64,000 nucleotides of DNA, from assembly GCF_023016265.1 (NCBI RefSeq), contig NZ_CP095412.1, positions 1,302,001-1,366,000 on the forward strand, written 5' to 3'. A program made the position numbers and the translations under genes. The stretch comes from Blastococcus sp. PRF04-17. GTDB taxonomy: Bacteria; Actinomycetota; Actinomycetes; Mycobacteriales; Geodermatophilaceae. Under the pieces are notes generated by a model. It ran no database searches. It was not told where the DNA came from and saw only the letters and a program-made list of their open reading frames with translations. Below, one piece after another: positions 18,060 to 27,288 of this stretch; position 1 is the first letter of the stretch; each line of letters opens with the position of its first letter.

Positions 18060-18065
18060 AGCCTA
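18060..18065 (-). promoter_or_regulatory. -10 box of the leuS leader transcript
   Basis: TAGGCT on the minus strand, 6 nt before the leader GTG. The -35 region (18088-18083) is a poor match. Confidence 0.45.
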
Positions 18066-18205
18066 CCGCGCCGGCGGCGATCCTCCGACGGGGACCGCGG
18101 GACGGTGGCGCTCACCGTCGCTGTGGCCTCCGCGTCCCGACGGCCACTCACCCCTTAGGGGAGGTTCGCCTCCAGCCGGCCGGCACCGCGGCCGATACCC
18201 GTTGT

Positions 18206-20488
18206 GTGCAATCGACCTCGGCGGCGAGAGCTAGCCGCCCGGCGGGCTCGCGGCCGGCACTGATCTTCACGCTCGTCTCGCTCGGCCTGTTCGCGACCGG
18301 GATCGGGCCACGTCCCTCCGGCGACGCCTGGGCTGCGACCTACGACCTGGTCCTCTACAACGCCGTGTACGTCGGGGCGGCGCTGGTCTGCCTGCTCGCT
18401 TGTCGGCGTTCCCGTGCCGACCGAGTCGCCTGGGCGGCGCTGGCCGCCGCGATCGTCCTCGGCCTCGCCGGCAACCTGGTCTACACGCTGGCCGTCGCCA
18501 CGCTGCCCGAGGAACCGTTCCCGTCGGCCGCAGACTTCTTCTACCTGGCGTACTACGTGCCGCTCTACGTGGCATTGGTGGCGCTGATCCGCACGCGGGT
18601 CACCCGCTTCCACGCCAGCATGTGGCTCGACGGGGTGGTGGGCGCACTCGGCGCCGGAGCGGTCTCCGTCGCCGTCCTGCTCGGACCGGCCCTCGAACTG
18701 ACCGAGGGCGACATCGCTGCGGTCATCACGAGCATGGCGTACCCGATCGCCGACGTCGTCCTGCTGGCGCTCCTCGTGGCGGTCGGCGCGATCCTCGGCG
18801 TCCGCCGCGACCGGACCCTGCTGCTGCTCGCCGCGGCGATCGCAGCCAACCTGCTCGGCGACATCGTCTTCCTCGACCTCGCCACCCAGGGCATCTACGT
18901 CGAGGGTGGGCCGCTCGACCTCACGTGGCTGACCGCGATGGCGCTCATCGCGATCGCGGCCGCGACCAGCCGCGAGGCGCCGCGCACCGGCGAGACCACC
19001 CGCGTCGGATGGCGCGTGCTCGCCGTTCCGCTGGCCTGCAACATGGCCAGCCTCGTCGTCCTCGGCCTGGACGCCGGCAGTCGGTTCAACCCCGCGGCCG
19101 CCTGGCTCGCGGTCGGCTGCGTGCTGGCTGCCCTCGCCCGGGTCGCGATCACGTTCCGGGAGGTGCGCGCGTTCAACGAGGTCAGGGAACAGGCCCTCAC
19201 CGACGAGCTGACCGGGCTGCCGAACCGTCGCGCCCTGTTCGCGCAGACGACCGCCGTCCTGGAGGGAGCCTCGGCCCAACGGCCCGCGGCCTTCCTGCTC
19301 CTCGACCTCGACGGCTTCAAGGAGGTCAACGACAGCCTCGGCCACCACGCGGGTGACCATCTGCTGCGGCAGGTGGGCCCGCGACTGCGCCCCGCGCTGC
19401 GGACGGGTGACGTGCTGGCCCGCCTCGGTGGCGACGAGTTCGCCGTCCTCCTGCCGGAGGCCGGCCTGGACGAGGCGGAGGCGCTCGCCGAGCGGCTCCG
19501 GCAGCTGCTGCTGCAGCCGTTCACCGTCGAGGGCATCCGCCTGCACGTCGGCGTCAGCATCGGCGTGGCCAGCGCCCCGGTGCCGGCCGCGACGGTCGAG
19601 GAGCTGCTCCGCTGCGCCGACGTCGCCATGTACGCGGCGAAGGCCGGACGCTCCGGCGTCCACGTGTACGTCCCCGACCCGCGAGGCGGCACCAGCGACC
19701 GGCTGCGCACGATGGAGGAGCTGCGGACGGCGCTGGAGCGCGAGGACCAGCTCGTGGTCCACCTGCAGCCGCAGGTCGACCTGGACGACGGGCGGGTGGT
19801 GGGCGCCGAGGCGCTCGTCCGCTGGCAGCACCCGGTCCGCGGGCTGCTCTCACCCGCGGACCTGCTGCCGGCGGCCGAGCAGGCGGGTCTGCTCCGCCCG
19901 CTCGCGGACGCCGTACTGGAGCTGGCCCTGGACGCAGCGGCACGGTGGTGGCCCCAGCGCGAGGTGCCCGTGTCGGTGAACCTGTCCGCGGCCAACGTCA
20001 CCGACCTCGACCTCCCGGGCAAGGTGGCCCAGGCACTGCTCCGCCACGGTCTGCCGGCCGCGGCGCTGACCCTCGAGCTGGTGGAGGACACGCTGATGTC
20101 CGACCCCGAGCGGGGTCGCCAGGTCCTCGGCGAGCTGCGCCGGCTCGGCGTCCGGACCTCGATCGACGACTACGGCACCGGCTACAGCTCGCTGGCCTAC
20201 CTCCGGCACCTCCCGGCCGACGAGCTCAAGCTCGACCGGAGCCTCACCCACGACGTCGGCACCGACGTGCGGGCGGCGGCGATCGTGCGGCACACCGTGG
20301 CGCTGGTGCACGAGCTGGGCATCTCCCTGGTCGCCGAGGGCGTGGAGGACGACGCCACCGGCCTGGTCCTGCGCGATCTGGGCTGCGACGTCGCCCAGGG
20401 GTACGCCATCGCCCGCCCGATGCCGGTCGAGGACTTCCTGCAGTGGCTGCAGCGGCCGGTCCGCCCGCTGGGGGTCGGCTCGAGGTAG
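18206..20488 (+). CDS. Membrane GGDEF-EAL cyclic-di-GMP protein
   Basis: A 760-residue dual-domain c-di-GMP enzyme. Residues about 15-300 form a multi-helix membrane domain of roughly eight helices. The GGDEF domain starts at DELTGLPNRR, and its active site RLGGDEF near residue 408 is intact, so it could make c-di-GMP. The EAL domain has GAEALVRW near 533, SIDDYGTGYSSL and LVAEGVED, the residues needed for phosphodiesterase activity. Both activities therefore look possible. GTG at 18206 was chosen; GTG at 18204 is out of frame. It converges on the F420 oxidoreductase with a 4-bp gap. Confidence 0.93.
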   Translation: MQSTSAARASRPAGSRPALIFTLVSLGLFATGIGPRPSGDAWAATYDLVLYNAVYVGAALVCLLACRRSRADRVAWAALAAAIVLGLAGNLVYTLAVATLPEEPFPSAADFFYLAYYVPLYVALVALIRTRVTRFHASMWLDGVVGALGAGAVSVAVLLGPALELTEGDIAAVITSMAYPIADVVLLALLVAVGAILGVRRDRTLLLLAAAIAANLLGDIVFLDLATQGIYVEGGPLDLTWLTAMALIAIAAATSREAPRTGETTRVGWRVLAVPLACNMASLVVLGLDAGSRFNPAAAWLAVGCVLAALARVAITFREVRAFNEVREQALTDELTGLPNRRALFAQTTAVLEGASAQRPAAFLLLDLDGFKEVNDSLGHHAGDHLLRQVGPRLRPALRTGDVLARLGGDEFAVLLPEAGLDEAEALAERLRQLLLQPFTVEGIRLHVGVSIGVASAPVPAATVEELLRCADVAMYAAKAGRSGVHVYVPDPRGGTSDRLRTMEELRTALEREDQLVVHLQPQVDLDDGRVVGAEALVRWQHPVRGLLSPADLLPAAEQAGLLRPLADAVLELALDAAARWWPQREVPVSVNLSAANVTDLDLPGKVAQALLRHGLPAAALTLELVEDTLMSDPERGRQVLGELRRLGVRTSIDDYGTGYSSLAYLRHLPADELKLDRSLTHDVGTDVRAAAIVRHTVALVHELGISLVAEGVEDDATGLVLRDLGCDVAQGYAIARPMPVEDFLQWLQRPVRPLGVGSR

Positions 20489-20492
20489 CCGC

Positions 20493-21422
20493 TCAACCCA
20501 GCTGCGGCACCACCTCGGCGGCCACGAGGTCGAGGTGGTCGAGGTCGGAGAGGTCCAGCACCTGGAGGTAGACCCGCTCGGCACCGGCCTCGGCGTACCG
20601 GCCGAGAACGTCGACGGCCTCGGCAGGGGTGCCCGCGACGCCGTGGGCCCGCAGCTCGTCGACCTCGCGGCCGATCGCGGCGGCACGGCGGGCGAGCTCG
20701 GCCTCGTCCTTGCCGACGCACAGGACCAGCGCCGAGCTGCAGACGATCGACGAGGGATCGCGCCCGGCCTGCTCGCACGCCTCGCGGACGCCGGTGAACA
20801 GCCGTGCGTTCGCCTCGACCGACTCGAACGGCACGTTGAACTCGGCGGCGTAACGGGCCGCGAGCCGGGGCGTGCGGCGCCGCCCCTTGCCGCCGACGAT
20901 CAGCGGGATGCCGCCGTCCTGCACGGGCTTGGGCAGTGCCGGCGAACCGGCGACCTGGTAGTACCGCCCGTCGAAGTCGAACGTCTCCCCCTCCGGAGTG
21001 CTCCAGAGGCCGCTGACGATCGCCACCTGCTCCTCGTAGCGGTCGAAGCGCTCCCCGAGTTCGGGGAACGGGATCCCGTAGGCGGTGTGCTCGGCCTCGA
21101 ACCAGCCGGCACCGATGCCGAGCTCCACGCGGCCGCCGCTCATCTGGTCGACCTGGGCGACGGAGATCGCCAAGGGACCGGGGAGCCGGAAGGTGGCCGC
21201 CGTCATGAGCGTGCCGAGCCGGATCCGGCTGGTCTCGCGGGCCAGGCCGCCGAGGGTCACCCACGCGTCGGTGGGGCCCGGCAGCCCGTCGCCGCCCATC
21301 GTCAGGTAGTGGTCGGACCGGAAGAACGCCTCGAATCCGGTCTCCTCGGTGCGCCGGGCGACGGCCAGGAGGTCGTCGTACGTGGCGCCCATCTGGGGCT
21401 CGGTGAAGATCCGCAACTGCAC
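20493..21422 (-). CDS. LLM-class F420-dependent oxidoreductase
   Basis: A 309-residue luciferase-like TIM-barrel enzyme of the F420 type (TIGR03560-like). Features include the N-terminal FTEPQ and RSDHYLTM segments, RIRLGTLMTAATFRLPG, and GRVELGIGAGWFEAEHTAYG. F420-dependent enzymes need a cofactor reductase, and npdG occurs elsewhere in the window at 56258-56950. GTG at 21422 follows TAGCGT (21434-21429) with 6 nt spacing, so it is predicted leaderless. The physiological substrate is unknown. Confidence 0.88.
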   Translation of the reverse strand: MQLRIFTEPQMGATYDDLLAVARRTEETGFEAFFRSDHYLTMGGDGLPGPTDAWVTLGGLARETSRIRLGTLMTAATFRLPGPLAISVAQVDQMSGGRVELGIGAGWFEAEHTAYGIPFPELGERFDRYEEQVAIVSGLWSTPEGETFDFDGRYYQVAGSPALPKPVQDGGIPLIVGGKGRRRTPRLAARYAAEFNVPFESVEANARLFTGVREACEQAGRDPSSIVCSSALVLCVGKDEAELARRAAAIGREVDELRAHGVAGTPAEAVDVLGRYAEAGAERVYLQVLDLSDLDHLDLVAAEVVPQLG

Positions 21423-21428
21423 ACCTCG

Positions 21429-21434
21429 ACGCTA
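21429..21434 (-). promoter_or_regulatory. Leaderless -10 box of the LLM oxidoreductase
   Basis: TAGCGT on the minus strand ends 6 nt before the GTG at 21422. Confidence 0.5.
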
Positions 21435-21538
21435 GCCACCGGTCCGGGTGGCCGCCGTCCGGGAGGCGGGCTCGGGGTGTGCTCACCGCCGGGACCGGGC
21501 AGGATGGCCGCGGAGACGATCAATCGGAGGTGCAGCTC

Positions 21539-22645
21539 GTGTTCCGCAAGCAGACGCGTGGTCAGGTCATCGGCGCCGAGCTCCAGGAGGGTCTGGCCCA
21601 CATCGGGGTGGCGGCGACCGAGGCCGGGCGACTCGCGGCCGAGCAACTGGGCCCGAAGGTCGCAGCCGCCCGCGAGGCGGCCGGGCCGGCACTCGACGCC
21701 GCGCAGAAGGCAGCCGCGGCCAAGGTCGCCCCCAAGGTCGCGGCCGCCGTGGCGGTGGCCGCGCCCGCCGTGGCCTCGGCCCGCGACGCGGTCGCGCCCC
21801 GGGTGGACGCCGCCCGGGAGGCGATCGGCCCCCGCCTGGAGGCCGCCCGGGAGGCCGCGGCGCCCCGGGTCGCCGCCGCGCAGGCGGCAGCGGCGAAGGC
21901 GGCCGCCGACCTCGGCCCGCGGGTCGAGGCGGCGCAGAAGGCCCTGCGGGAGGACGTGGTCCCGCGGCTCGAGGCGGCGGAGAAGGCGGCCATCGCCTAC
22001 GCAGCCCCCCGGGTCGTGGCCGCCCGCGAGGCGGTGACGCCAGCCCTCGAGAGCGCCCGCGAGACGCTCGCCGCCGGCGTCGACAGCGCCCGCAGCGAGC
22101 TCGACGCCCGCCGCGCCGAGCTGGCCGCCGCGGCCGAGAAGTCGACCCGCAAGGCGCGCAAGAAGGCCAAGAGGGCGCGCAAGGCGGCCGCCAAGAAGCA
22201 CAAGCAGTTCGAGAAGGCCGCACTGGCGACGGCGAAGACCGTCAAGCGCAGGGCCGGCGTGGAGAAGTCGCCGAAGCGGTGGCCGTGGGTGTTCCTGGCC
22301 CTGGCGGTGGGTACGGCCGCCTTCGTCCTCCTGCGCCGCAAGAAGGACGACGCCTGGACCCCCGCCCCCGCCGGCGACGGTCCGGTGCCCAGCTACCGAG
22401 AGGACCCCGTGCCCAGCTCCCCGAGCTCGTCCAGCAACTCCGGCAAGACCGTGTCCACCGCCGACACCACCGGCGACTCGGCGCCGGCCGAGTCGGACAT
22501 GGGCGTCCGCGACGCCCAGCTCGTCGACGGCGACGGGCCCGACGACACGACCGTCAACGGCAGCGACGCACCCCAGCCCTTCACCTCGGGCGAGGGCGGC
22601 TCCGACGCCGGTCCGACCGCCGGCCCCGACGACCGCCAGGTCTGA
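21539..22645 (+). CDS. Ala-rich coiled-coil membrane protein
   Basis: A 368-residue protein of unknown function. Residues about 1-200 are an apolipoprotein-like helical repeat with units such as [11 protein letters not shown] and [11 protein letters not shown], about 11 residues apart. A strongly basic, histone-H1-like stretch follows ([17 protein letters not shown], about 200-220), then one transmembrane helix ([18 protein letters not shown]) and an acidic Ser/Thr-rich tail. The layout resembles Streptomyces DUF5324 proteins, which I cannot confirm. GTG at 21539 was chosen because GGAGG lies 8 nt upstream. A strong hairpin follows the stop. Confidence 0.75.
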   Translation: MFRKQTRGQVIGAELQEGLAHIGVAATEAGRLAAEQLGPKVAAAREAAGPALDAAQKAAAAKVAPKVAAAVAVAAPAVASARDAVAPRVDAAREAIGPRLEAAREAAAPRVAAAQAAAAKAAADLGPRVEAAQKALREDVVPRLEAAEKAAIAYAAPRVVAAREAVTPALESARETLAAGVDSARSELDARRAELAAAAEKSTRKARKKAKRARKAAAKKHKQFEKAALATAKTVKRRAGVEKSPKRWPWVFLALAVGTAAFVLLRRKKDDAWTPAPAGDGPVPSYREDPVPSSPSSSSNSGKTVSTADTTGDSAPAESDMGVRDAQLVDGDGPDDTTVNGSDAPQPFTSGEGGSDAGPTAGPDDRQV

Positions 22646-22661
22646 CTCGCCCGTCCGGACG

Positions 22662-22690
22662 ACGGCCCCGCTGCGCGGCAGCGGGGCCGT
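22662..22690 (+). terminator. Hairpin terminator, 13-bp stem
   Basis: ACGGCCCCGCTGC (22662-22674) pairs perfectly with 22678-22690 over a 3-nt loop. It separates the coiled-coil gene from the lipA promoter 13 bp downstream. Confidence 0.7.
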
Positions 22691-22703
22691 CTGCGTCTGC
22701 GGG

Positions 22704-22709
22704 TACCGT
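22704..22709 (+). promoter_or_regulatory. Leaderless -10 box of lipA
   Basis: TACCGT ends 7 nt before the lipA ATG at 22717. Confidence 0.5.
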
Positions 22710-22716
22710 GGAGATC

Positions 22717-23691
22717 ATGAGTGAGACGGTGCTCCCGACCCCATCGCAGGGCGACGGGATCGGACCGTCCGGGCGCAAACTGCTCCGCCTCGAGGTGCGC
22801 AACAGCCAGGTGCCGATCGAGCGCAAGCCGGAGTGGATCAAGACCCGGCTCAAGACGGGGCCGGAGTACACCGAGCTGAAGTCGCTGGTCCGCCGCGAGG
22901 GCCTGCACACGGTGTGCGAGGAGGCCGGCTGCCCCAACATCTACGAGTGCTGGGAGGACCGCGAGGCGACCTTCCTGATCGGCGGTGACCAGTGCACGCG
23001 GCGCTGCGACTTCTGCCAGATCGACACCGGCAAGCCGGCCGAGTTCGACGCCGACGAGCCGCGCCGTGTCGCCGAGAGCGTCGCCACGATGGGCCTGCGG
23101 TACGCCACGGTCACCGGCGTCGCCCGCGACGACCTGCCCGACGGCGGCGCCTGGCTCTACGCCGAGACCGTGCGCCAGATCCACGCCCAGCTGCCGGGCT
23201 GCGGGGTCGAGCTGCTGATCCCCGACTTCAACGCCGACCCCGACCAGCTGGCCGAGGTCTTCTCCTCGCGGCCCGAGGTGCTGGCGCACAACGTCGAGAC
23301 GGTGCCGCGGATCTTCAAGCGCATCCGCCCCGGGTTCCGGTTCGAGCGGTCGCTCTCCGTGCTCACCGCCGCCCGCGAGGCCGGGCTGGTCACCAAGTCC
23401 AACCTGATCCTGGGCATGGGCGAGGAGCCGCACGAGGTCGTCGAGACCATGCAGGCCCTCCACGACGCCGGCTGCGACCTGCTCACCATCACCCAGTACC
23501 TGCGTCCCTCGCCGCGACACCACCCCGTCGTGCGCTGGGTGAAGCCTGAGGAGTTCGTGGAGTTCCAGGCCGAGGCCGAGCGCATCGGCTTCCCCGGCGT
23601 GCTCGCCGGACCGCTGGTGCGCAGTTCGTACCGCGCCGGCCGTCTCTACCAGCAGGCCATCGAGGCCCGCGGCATGGCCCGCCCCGCCTGA
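22717..23691 (+). CDS. lipA: Lipoyl synthase (radical SAM)
   Basis: Inserts two sulfurs into octanoyl-lipoyl domains. The 324-residue enzyme has the auxiliary cluster [12 protein letters not shown] (Cys near 68, 73 and 79) and the radical-SAM triad CTRRCDFC near residue 93. The downstream segments ([22 protein letters not shown]) and the C-terminal PLVRSSYRA, holding the serine ligand of the auxiliary cluster, are intact. ATG at 22717 follows a leaderless -10 box. The target sucB and partner lipB are in the same window. Confidence 0.97.
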   Translation: MSETVLPTPSQGDGIGPSGRKLLRLEVRNSQVPIERKPEWIKTRLKTGPEYTELKSLVRREGLHTVCEEAGCPNIYECWEDREATFLIGGDQCTRRCDFCQIDTGKPAEFDADEPRRVAESVATMGLRYATVTGVARDDLPDGGAWLYAETVRQIHAQLPGCGVELLIPDFNADPDQLAEVFSSRPEVLAHNVETVPRIFKRIRPGFRFERSLSVLTAAREAGLVTKSNLILGMGEEPHEVVETMQALHDAGCDLLTITQYLRPSPRHHPVVRWVKPEEFVEFQAEAERIGFPGVLAGPLVRSSYRAGRLYQQAIEARGMARPA

Positions 23692-23727
23692 CGCCGGCGT
23701 TTCGTCGGAGACCGACCGGCACGCCCT

Positions 23728-23733
23728 TAAGCT
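23728..23733 (+). promoter_or_regulatory. Leaderless -10 box of the DUF4191 gene
   Basis: TAAGCT ends 6 nt before the ATG at 23740. Confidence 0.5.
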
Positions 23734-23739
23734 GGGGGC

Positions 23740-24552
23740 ATGGCACGCAGCAAGTCGGCAGACTCGACCGGTCCCAGCGGCAAGGCAGGACGCGGTCCCG
23801 ACGCGGGTGGGCGCGGCCGCGGCTCCGGTAAGGCGCCCAAGCTGGACAAGAACGGGCAGCCGAAGGTGGGCCGGCTGAAGAAGCTCGGCCGCAACCTGCG
23901 CATGATGAAGCAGGCCTACAAGCTGACGTCGAAGAACGACAGGAAGCTGCCGTGGCTGATGCTGATCGCCTTCGTGGTGGTCGGGGGCGTCGTCGAGCTG
24001 CTCGGCATCCTGTTCAACTCGCCGTTCCTGTTCCTGCCCCTGGCCATCATCACCGGTGTCCTCGCGGCGATGATCGTGTTCGGCCGCCGCGCCCAGGGGT
24101 CGGCCTACCGCCAGGTCGAGGGCCAGCCCGGTGCCGCCGCGTGGGTGCTCGAGGGCATGCGCGGCGACTGGACGGTCTCCTCCGGCGTCGCGGGCACGCA
24201 GCAGCTCGACGCCGTCCACCGGGTGGTGGGCCGGCCCGGCATCATCCTGGTGGCCGAGGGCAACGCGGTACGGGTCCGCGGCCTGCTGGCGCAGGAGAAG
24301 AAGAAGATCGCCCGCGTGGTCGGCGACACCCCGATCTACGACATCGTCGTCGGGGACGACGAGGGGCAGGTGCCGCTGCGCAAGCTCAGCTCGCACGTCA
24401 CGAAGCTGCCCCGCAACATGACGGCCGGCGAGGTCAACGCCCTGCGCCGGCGGATGAGCGCGCTCGGTGGCGCCCGCATGCCGGTGCCCGGCGGTCCGCT
24501 GCCCGGTGGGCGCCAGATGTCGATCAGCCAGCGCCAGGTCCGCCGCCGCTGA
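23740..24552 (+). CDS. DUF4191 membrane protein
   Basis: A 270-residue protein that follows lipA, as the DUF4191 gene does in mycobacteria (Rv2219 position). The N-terminal 50 residues are Gly/Lys-rich and disordered. Two transmembrane helices lie near residues 70-112 (WLMLIAFVVVGGVVELLGIL and LPLAIITGVLAAMIVFG). A soluble C-terminal domain has EGMRGDWTVSSGVAGTQQLD and VPLRKLSSHVTKLPRNMT. Function is unknown; the conserved link with lipoate and glutamine genes is the only clue. It has its own leaderless promoter. Confidence 0.9.
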   Translation: MARSKSADSTGPSGKAGRGPDAGGRGRGSGKAPKLDKNGQPKVGRLKKLGRNLRMMKQAYKLTSKNDRKLPWLMLIAFVVVGGVVELLGILFNSPFLFLPLAIITGVLAAMIVFGRRAQGSAYRQVEGQPGAAAWVLEGMRGDWTVSSGVAGTQQLDAVHRVVGRPGIILVAEGNAVRVRGLLAQEKKKIARVVGDTPIYDIVVGDDEGQVPLRKLSSHVTKLPRNMTAGEVNALRRRMSALGGARMPVPGGPLPGGRQMSISQRQVRRR

Positions 24553-24613
24553 TCCGGCCTGCCCGCAGGGCCCGCCGCCGGCGTACGAGCGGTGGGGGGC
24601 GGGGAGGTCCTTC

Positions 24614-25147
24614 TCAGAGCCGGGTGAAGGGCTCCGCGTAGCGGAAGGTGCCCTGGACCGGGCCCTCGTGGAGCCGGCGGGCCTGGAAGTGGTCGCCCCA
24701 TACCTGCTCGGGCGGCGAGACGCCGAGCTCGGTGGAGCGCACGAAACCGAACCGTCGGTAGTAGGCCGGCGACCCGAGCAGCGCGACCAGGCGCTCGTCG
24801 GCCGCCTCGGCCACCGCGAGCAGCGCGTGCACCAGGACGGTGCCGAGGCCGCGGCGCTGCCGGTCGGGGCGGATGCCGAGCGGCCCGAGCCCGAGCACCG
24901 GGGTGCCGAACGGCTCCAGCCAGCCGCGGGTCGCGATCACGTGACCGACCACGTCGCCGCCGTCCTCGGCCACCAGGGACAGGTACGGGAGGAAGCCGGC
25001 GTCCTCGCGGAGCTCGTCGACCAGTCGCGCCTCCGGGATGTCGCCCGCCGTGCGACCCACCCCGGTCACCGGGTCGACGGCGAAGGCGGCGAGGTGGAGG
25101 GAACGGACGGCGCCGTGGTCACGCGGCTGCTCGCGCCTGACGATCAT
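24614..25147 (-). CDS. GNAT family N-acetyltransferase
   Basis: A 177-residue acetyltransferase of the YhbS type. The acetyl-CoA pyrophosphate-binding motif is IRPDRQRRGLGTVLV, and the C-terminal GSPAYYRRFGFV matches motif B. The substrate is unknown. ATG at 25147 overlaps the stop of the RDD gene upstream as ATGA, so the two are translationally coupled. It ends 62 bp from the convergent DUF4191 gene. Confidence 0.9.
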   Translation of the reverse strand: MIVRREQPRDHGAVRSLHLAAFAVDPVTGVGRTAGDIPEARLVDELREDAGFLPYLSLVAEDGGDVVGHVIATRGWLEPFGTPVLGLGPLGIRPDRQRRGLGTVLVHALLAVAEAADERLVALLGSPAYYRRFGFVRSTELGVSPPEQVWGDHFQARRLHEGPVQGTFRYAEPFTRL

Positions 25148-25566
25148 CGCTCGCGGACCACCGCGGTGTCGGTGAGCCGGTCGTGCAGGCCGCGGCCGTC
25201 GGCGTCCACGATCAGCGCGGGCAGGAGCAGGCACAGCAGACCGGTGCGGACCACGGCCCGCCACAGCGCCAGTCTCTCCCCTTGCCGCGGATGCGCCAGC
25301 CGCAGACCCATCAGGTGCATGCCCGGGGTCTGCCCGACGGCGACGAGCGTGACGACGGTGACGGCGACGAAGGCGACCAGCGCCCAGTTGCCGGGCAGCT
25401 CGGGCGCGGTGAACAGCCCGGCGACCAGGGCCGAGGCCAGGGCGTCGATCATGAAGGCCACCACGCGGGTGCCGAAGTTCGCCAGCGACCCCGGCCCGTC
25501 GGGCGGCAGCCCCAGGGAGGCGCCGCGCACGCGCTCCTGAGAGGGTGGCTCCACGTCCCCGACCAT
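25144..25566 (-). CDS. RDD family membrane protein
   Basis: A 140-residue protein with the RDD pattern: an Arg in [20 protein letters not shown], the [11 protein letters not shown] segment, and Asp residues near the last helix ([12 protein letters not shown]). Three hydrophobic helices are visible. RDD proteins are poorly characterised; some act in ion or solute transport. The same neighbour is found next to DUF4191 and glnA1 in mycobacteria. ATG at 25566 follows TACGCT (25579-25574) by 7 nt, so the transcript is predicted leaderless. Confidence 0.88.
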   Translation of the reverse strand: MVGDVEPPSQERVRGASLGLPPDGPGSLANFGTRVVAFMIDALASALVAGLFTAPELPGNWALVAFVAVTVVTLVAVGQTPGMHLMGLRLAHPRQGERLALWRAVVRTGLLCLLLPALIVDADGRGLHDRLTDTAVVRER

Positions 25567-25573
25567 GTCCGCC

Positions 25574-25579
25574 AGCGTA
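25574..25579 (-). promoter_or_regulatory. Leaderless -10 box of the RDD gene
   Basis: TACGCT on the minus strand ends 7 nt before the ATG at 25566. Confidence 0.5.
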
Positions 25580-25598
25580 GTGAGAGGCCCCCGTGCCC

Positions 25599-25634
25599 CT
25601 CGCTGGCTCGCGGCTGGTCCCTGCACGGGGCCGA
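25599..25634. repeat. 36-bp dispersed repeat, second copy
   Basis: It matches 8571-8606 at 31 of 36 positions; both contain the core CCCTGCACGGG. The copy near sucB is part of a perfect hairpin. This one, between the divergent RDD and glnA genes, has lost part of the symmetry. It lies 11 bp upstream of the GlnR-like box. Confidence 0.7.
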
Positions 25635-25644
25635 CCGGCGCGTT

Positions 25645-25682
25645 GTTACCGCCCCGAAACACTCGGGACATTCCAGGGCAAT
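25645..25682 (+). promoter_or_regulatory. GlnR-like box upstream of glnA
   Basis: Sequence reads GTTAC-N6-GAAAC-N6-GACAT-N6-GCAAT. The first two elements match the actinobacterial GlnR consensus GTnAC-N6-GAAAC exactly, and the second pair is degenerate but at the right spacing. It ends 11 bp before the TAGCTT -10 box (25693-25698), the position of an activator site. Confidence 0.7.
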
Positions 25683-25692
25683 TCCGCGCTCG

Positions 25693-25698
25693 TAGCTT
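25693..25698 (+). promoter_or_regulatory. -10 box of glnA
   Basis: TAGCTT, 34 bp before the glnA ATG. The -35 region is not conserved, as expected for an activated promoter. Confidence 0.5.
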
Positions 25699-25732
25699 TC
25701 GGGTCGGCCATCCGCCCACTACCGGAGGATCG

Positions 25733-27166
25733 ATGTTCAACAGCCCCGACGAGGTCGCCGCCTTCATCCGCGACAACGACGTCGAGTACGTCGACGTGCG
25801 CTTCTGCGACCTGCCCGGCGTCATGCAGCACTTCACCATCCCGGCGTCGACGTTCGGCGAGGACACGTTCTCCGAGGGCCTCGGCTTCGACGGCTCCTCG
25901 ATCCGCGGGTTCCAGGCGATCAACGAGTCGGACATGCTCCTGCTGCCCGATGCCAACAGCGCCTTCGTGGATCCGTTCCGCCGGCACAAGACGCTCAACG
26001 TCAACTTCTTCATCCACGACCCGATCACGCGCGAGGCCTACAGCCGCGACCCGCGCAACGTGGCGAAGAAGGCCGAGGCGTACCTGGCCAGCAGCGGCAT
26101 CGCCGACACCGCGTACTTCGGCCCCGAGGCCGAGTTCTACATCTTCGACTCGATCCGGCACTCGACCGGCATCAACGAGGGCTACTACCACATCGACTCG
26201 GTCGAGGGCTCGTGGAACTCCGGCGCCCTGACCGGCGAGAACGGCGGCCCGAACCTCGGCTACAAGACGCGCGCCAAGGGTGGCTACTTCCCCGTCGAGC
26301 CCTACGACCACTACAGCGACCTGCGCGCCACGATGATGACCAACCTGACCAACGCCGGCCTCGAGCTCGAGCGCGGTCACCACGAGGTCGGCACCGGCGG
26401 CCAGGCCGAGATCAACTACAAGTTCGACACCCTGCTGCGGTCGGCCGACAGCCTGATGCTGTTCAAGTACATCGTCAAGAACACCGCCTGGGCCTACGGC
26501 AAGACGGCGACCTTCATGCCCAAGCCGCTCTACGGCGACAACGGCTCGGGCATGCACTGCCACCAGAGCCTCTGGAAGGACGGCGAGCCGCTCTTCCACG
26601 CCGAGACCGGGTACGCGGGCCTGTCCGACACCGCCCGCCACTACATCGGCGGTCTGCTCGCGCACGCGCCGTCCCTGCTGGCGTTCACCAACCCGACCGT
26701 CAACAGCTACCACCGCCTGGTGCCGGGCTACGAGGCGCCGATCAACCTCGTCTACTCGGCCCGCAACCGCTCGGCCTGCTGCCGCATCCCGATCTCCGGC
26801 GACAGCCCGAAGGCCAAGCGCATCGAGTTCCGCGTGCCCGACCCGTCGGCCAACCCGTACCTCGCCTTCTCGGCGATGCTCATGGCCGGCCTCGACGGCA
26901 TCAAGAACAAGATCGAGCCGCCGGCGCCGGTCGACAAGGACCTCTACGAGCTGCCGCCCGAGGAGGCCCTGGGCATCGAGAAGGTGCCGGCCTCGCTCGA
27001 CGCCGTCCTCGACCGGCTCGAGGTCGACCACGAGTACCTGGTGGACGGCGGGGTGTTCACGCCCGACCTGATCGAGACGTGGATCGAGTACAAGCGGGAG
27101 AACGAGATCGACCCGATCCGTCTGCGCCCGCACCCGCACGAGTTCGCGATGTACTACGACATCTGA
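25733..27166 (+). CDS. glnA: Glutamine synthetase type I
   Basis: Makes glutamine from glutamate, ammonia and ATP as a dodecamer. The 477-residue protein has the latch loop [11 protein letters not shown], metal ligands in [11 protein letters not shown], the ATP-binding [16 protein letters not shown], and NRSACCRIP. The adenylylation site is in [10 protein letters not shown], Tyr near 405, so this is the beta-type enzyme controlled by GlnE, whose gene lies at 42766-45873. GGAGG lies 4 nt before the ATG. A GlnR-like box precedes it and a strong hairpin follows. Confidence 0.98.
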   Translation: MFNSPDEVAAFIRDNDVEYVDVRFCDLPGVMQHFTIPASTFGEDTFSEGLGFDGSSIRGFQAINESDMLLLPDANSAFVDPFRRHKTLNVNFFIHDPITREAYSRDPRNVAKKAEAYLASSGIADTAYFGPEAEFYIFDSIRHSTGINEGYYHIDSVEGSWNSGALTGENGGPNLGYKTRAKGGYFPVEPYDHYSDLRATMMTNLTNAGLELERGHHEVGTGGQAEINYKFDTLLRSADSLMLFKYIVKNTAWAYGKTATFMPKPLYGDNGSGMHCHQSLWKDGEPLFHAETGYAGLSDTARHYIGGLLAHAPSLLAFTNPTVNSYHRLVPGYEAPINLVYSARNRSACCRIPISGDSPKAKRIEFRVPDPSANPYLAFSAMLMAGLDGIKNKIEPPAPVDKDLYELPPEEALGIEKVPASLDAVLDRLEVDHEYLVDGGVFTPDLIETWIEYKRENEIDPIRLRPHPHEFAMYYDI

Positions 27167-27179
27167 GCCTTGACGGACA

Positions 27180-27211
27180 GGGGCCGCACCGGGCGATGCC
27201 GGTGCGGCCCC
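27180..27211 (+). terminator. Intrinsic terminator of glnA
   Basis: GGGGCCGCACCGG (27180-27192) pairs with 27199-27211 over a 6-nt loop, followed by TTCGTCGT. Confidence 0.8.
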
Positions 27212-27244
27212 TTCGTCGTCCCACATGAACGTATAGCCGACCCC

Positions 27245-27264
27245 GGGGCTTGCGGCAAGACCCC
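27245..27264. promoter_or_regulatory. Rifamycin-associated element (RAE) upstream of helR
   Basis: GGGGCTTGCGGCAAGACCCC is a palindrome with one mismatch. It matches the RAE described upstream of rifamycin-inducible genes in actinomycetes, GGGGCTTGCGGCAAGGCCCC as I remember it, at 19 of 20 positions. It lies 24 bp before the helR start, just downstream of a TATAGC -10-like box (27232-27237). Confidence 0.85.
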
Positions 27265-27288
27265 GGTGGTGCCGGAGACTCGCCGACC

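Noticed and set aside
17924-18205. T-box riboswitch upstream of leuS
   Set aside because: No T-box core motif or specifier-type structure was found; the leader peptide and terminator explain the region better.
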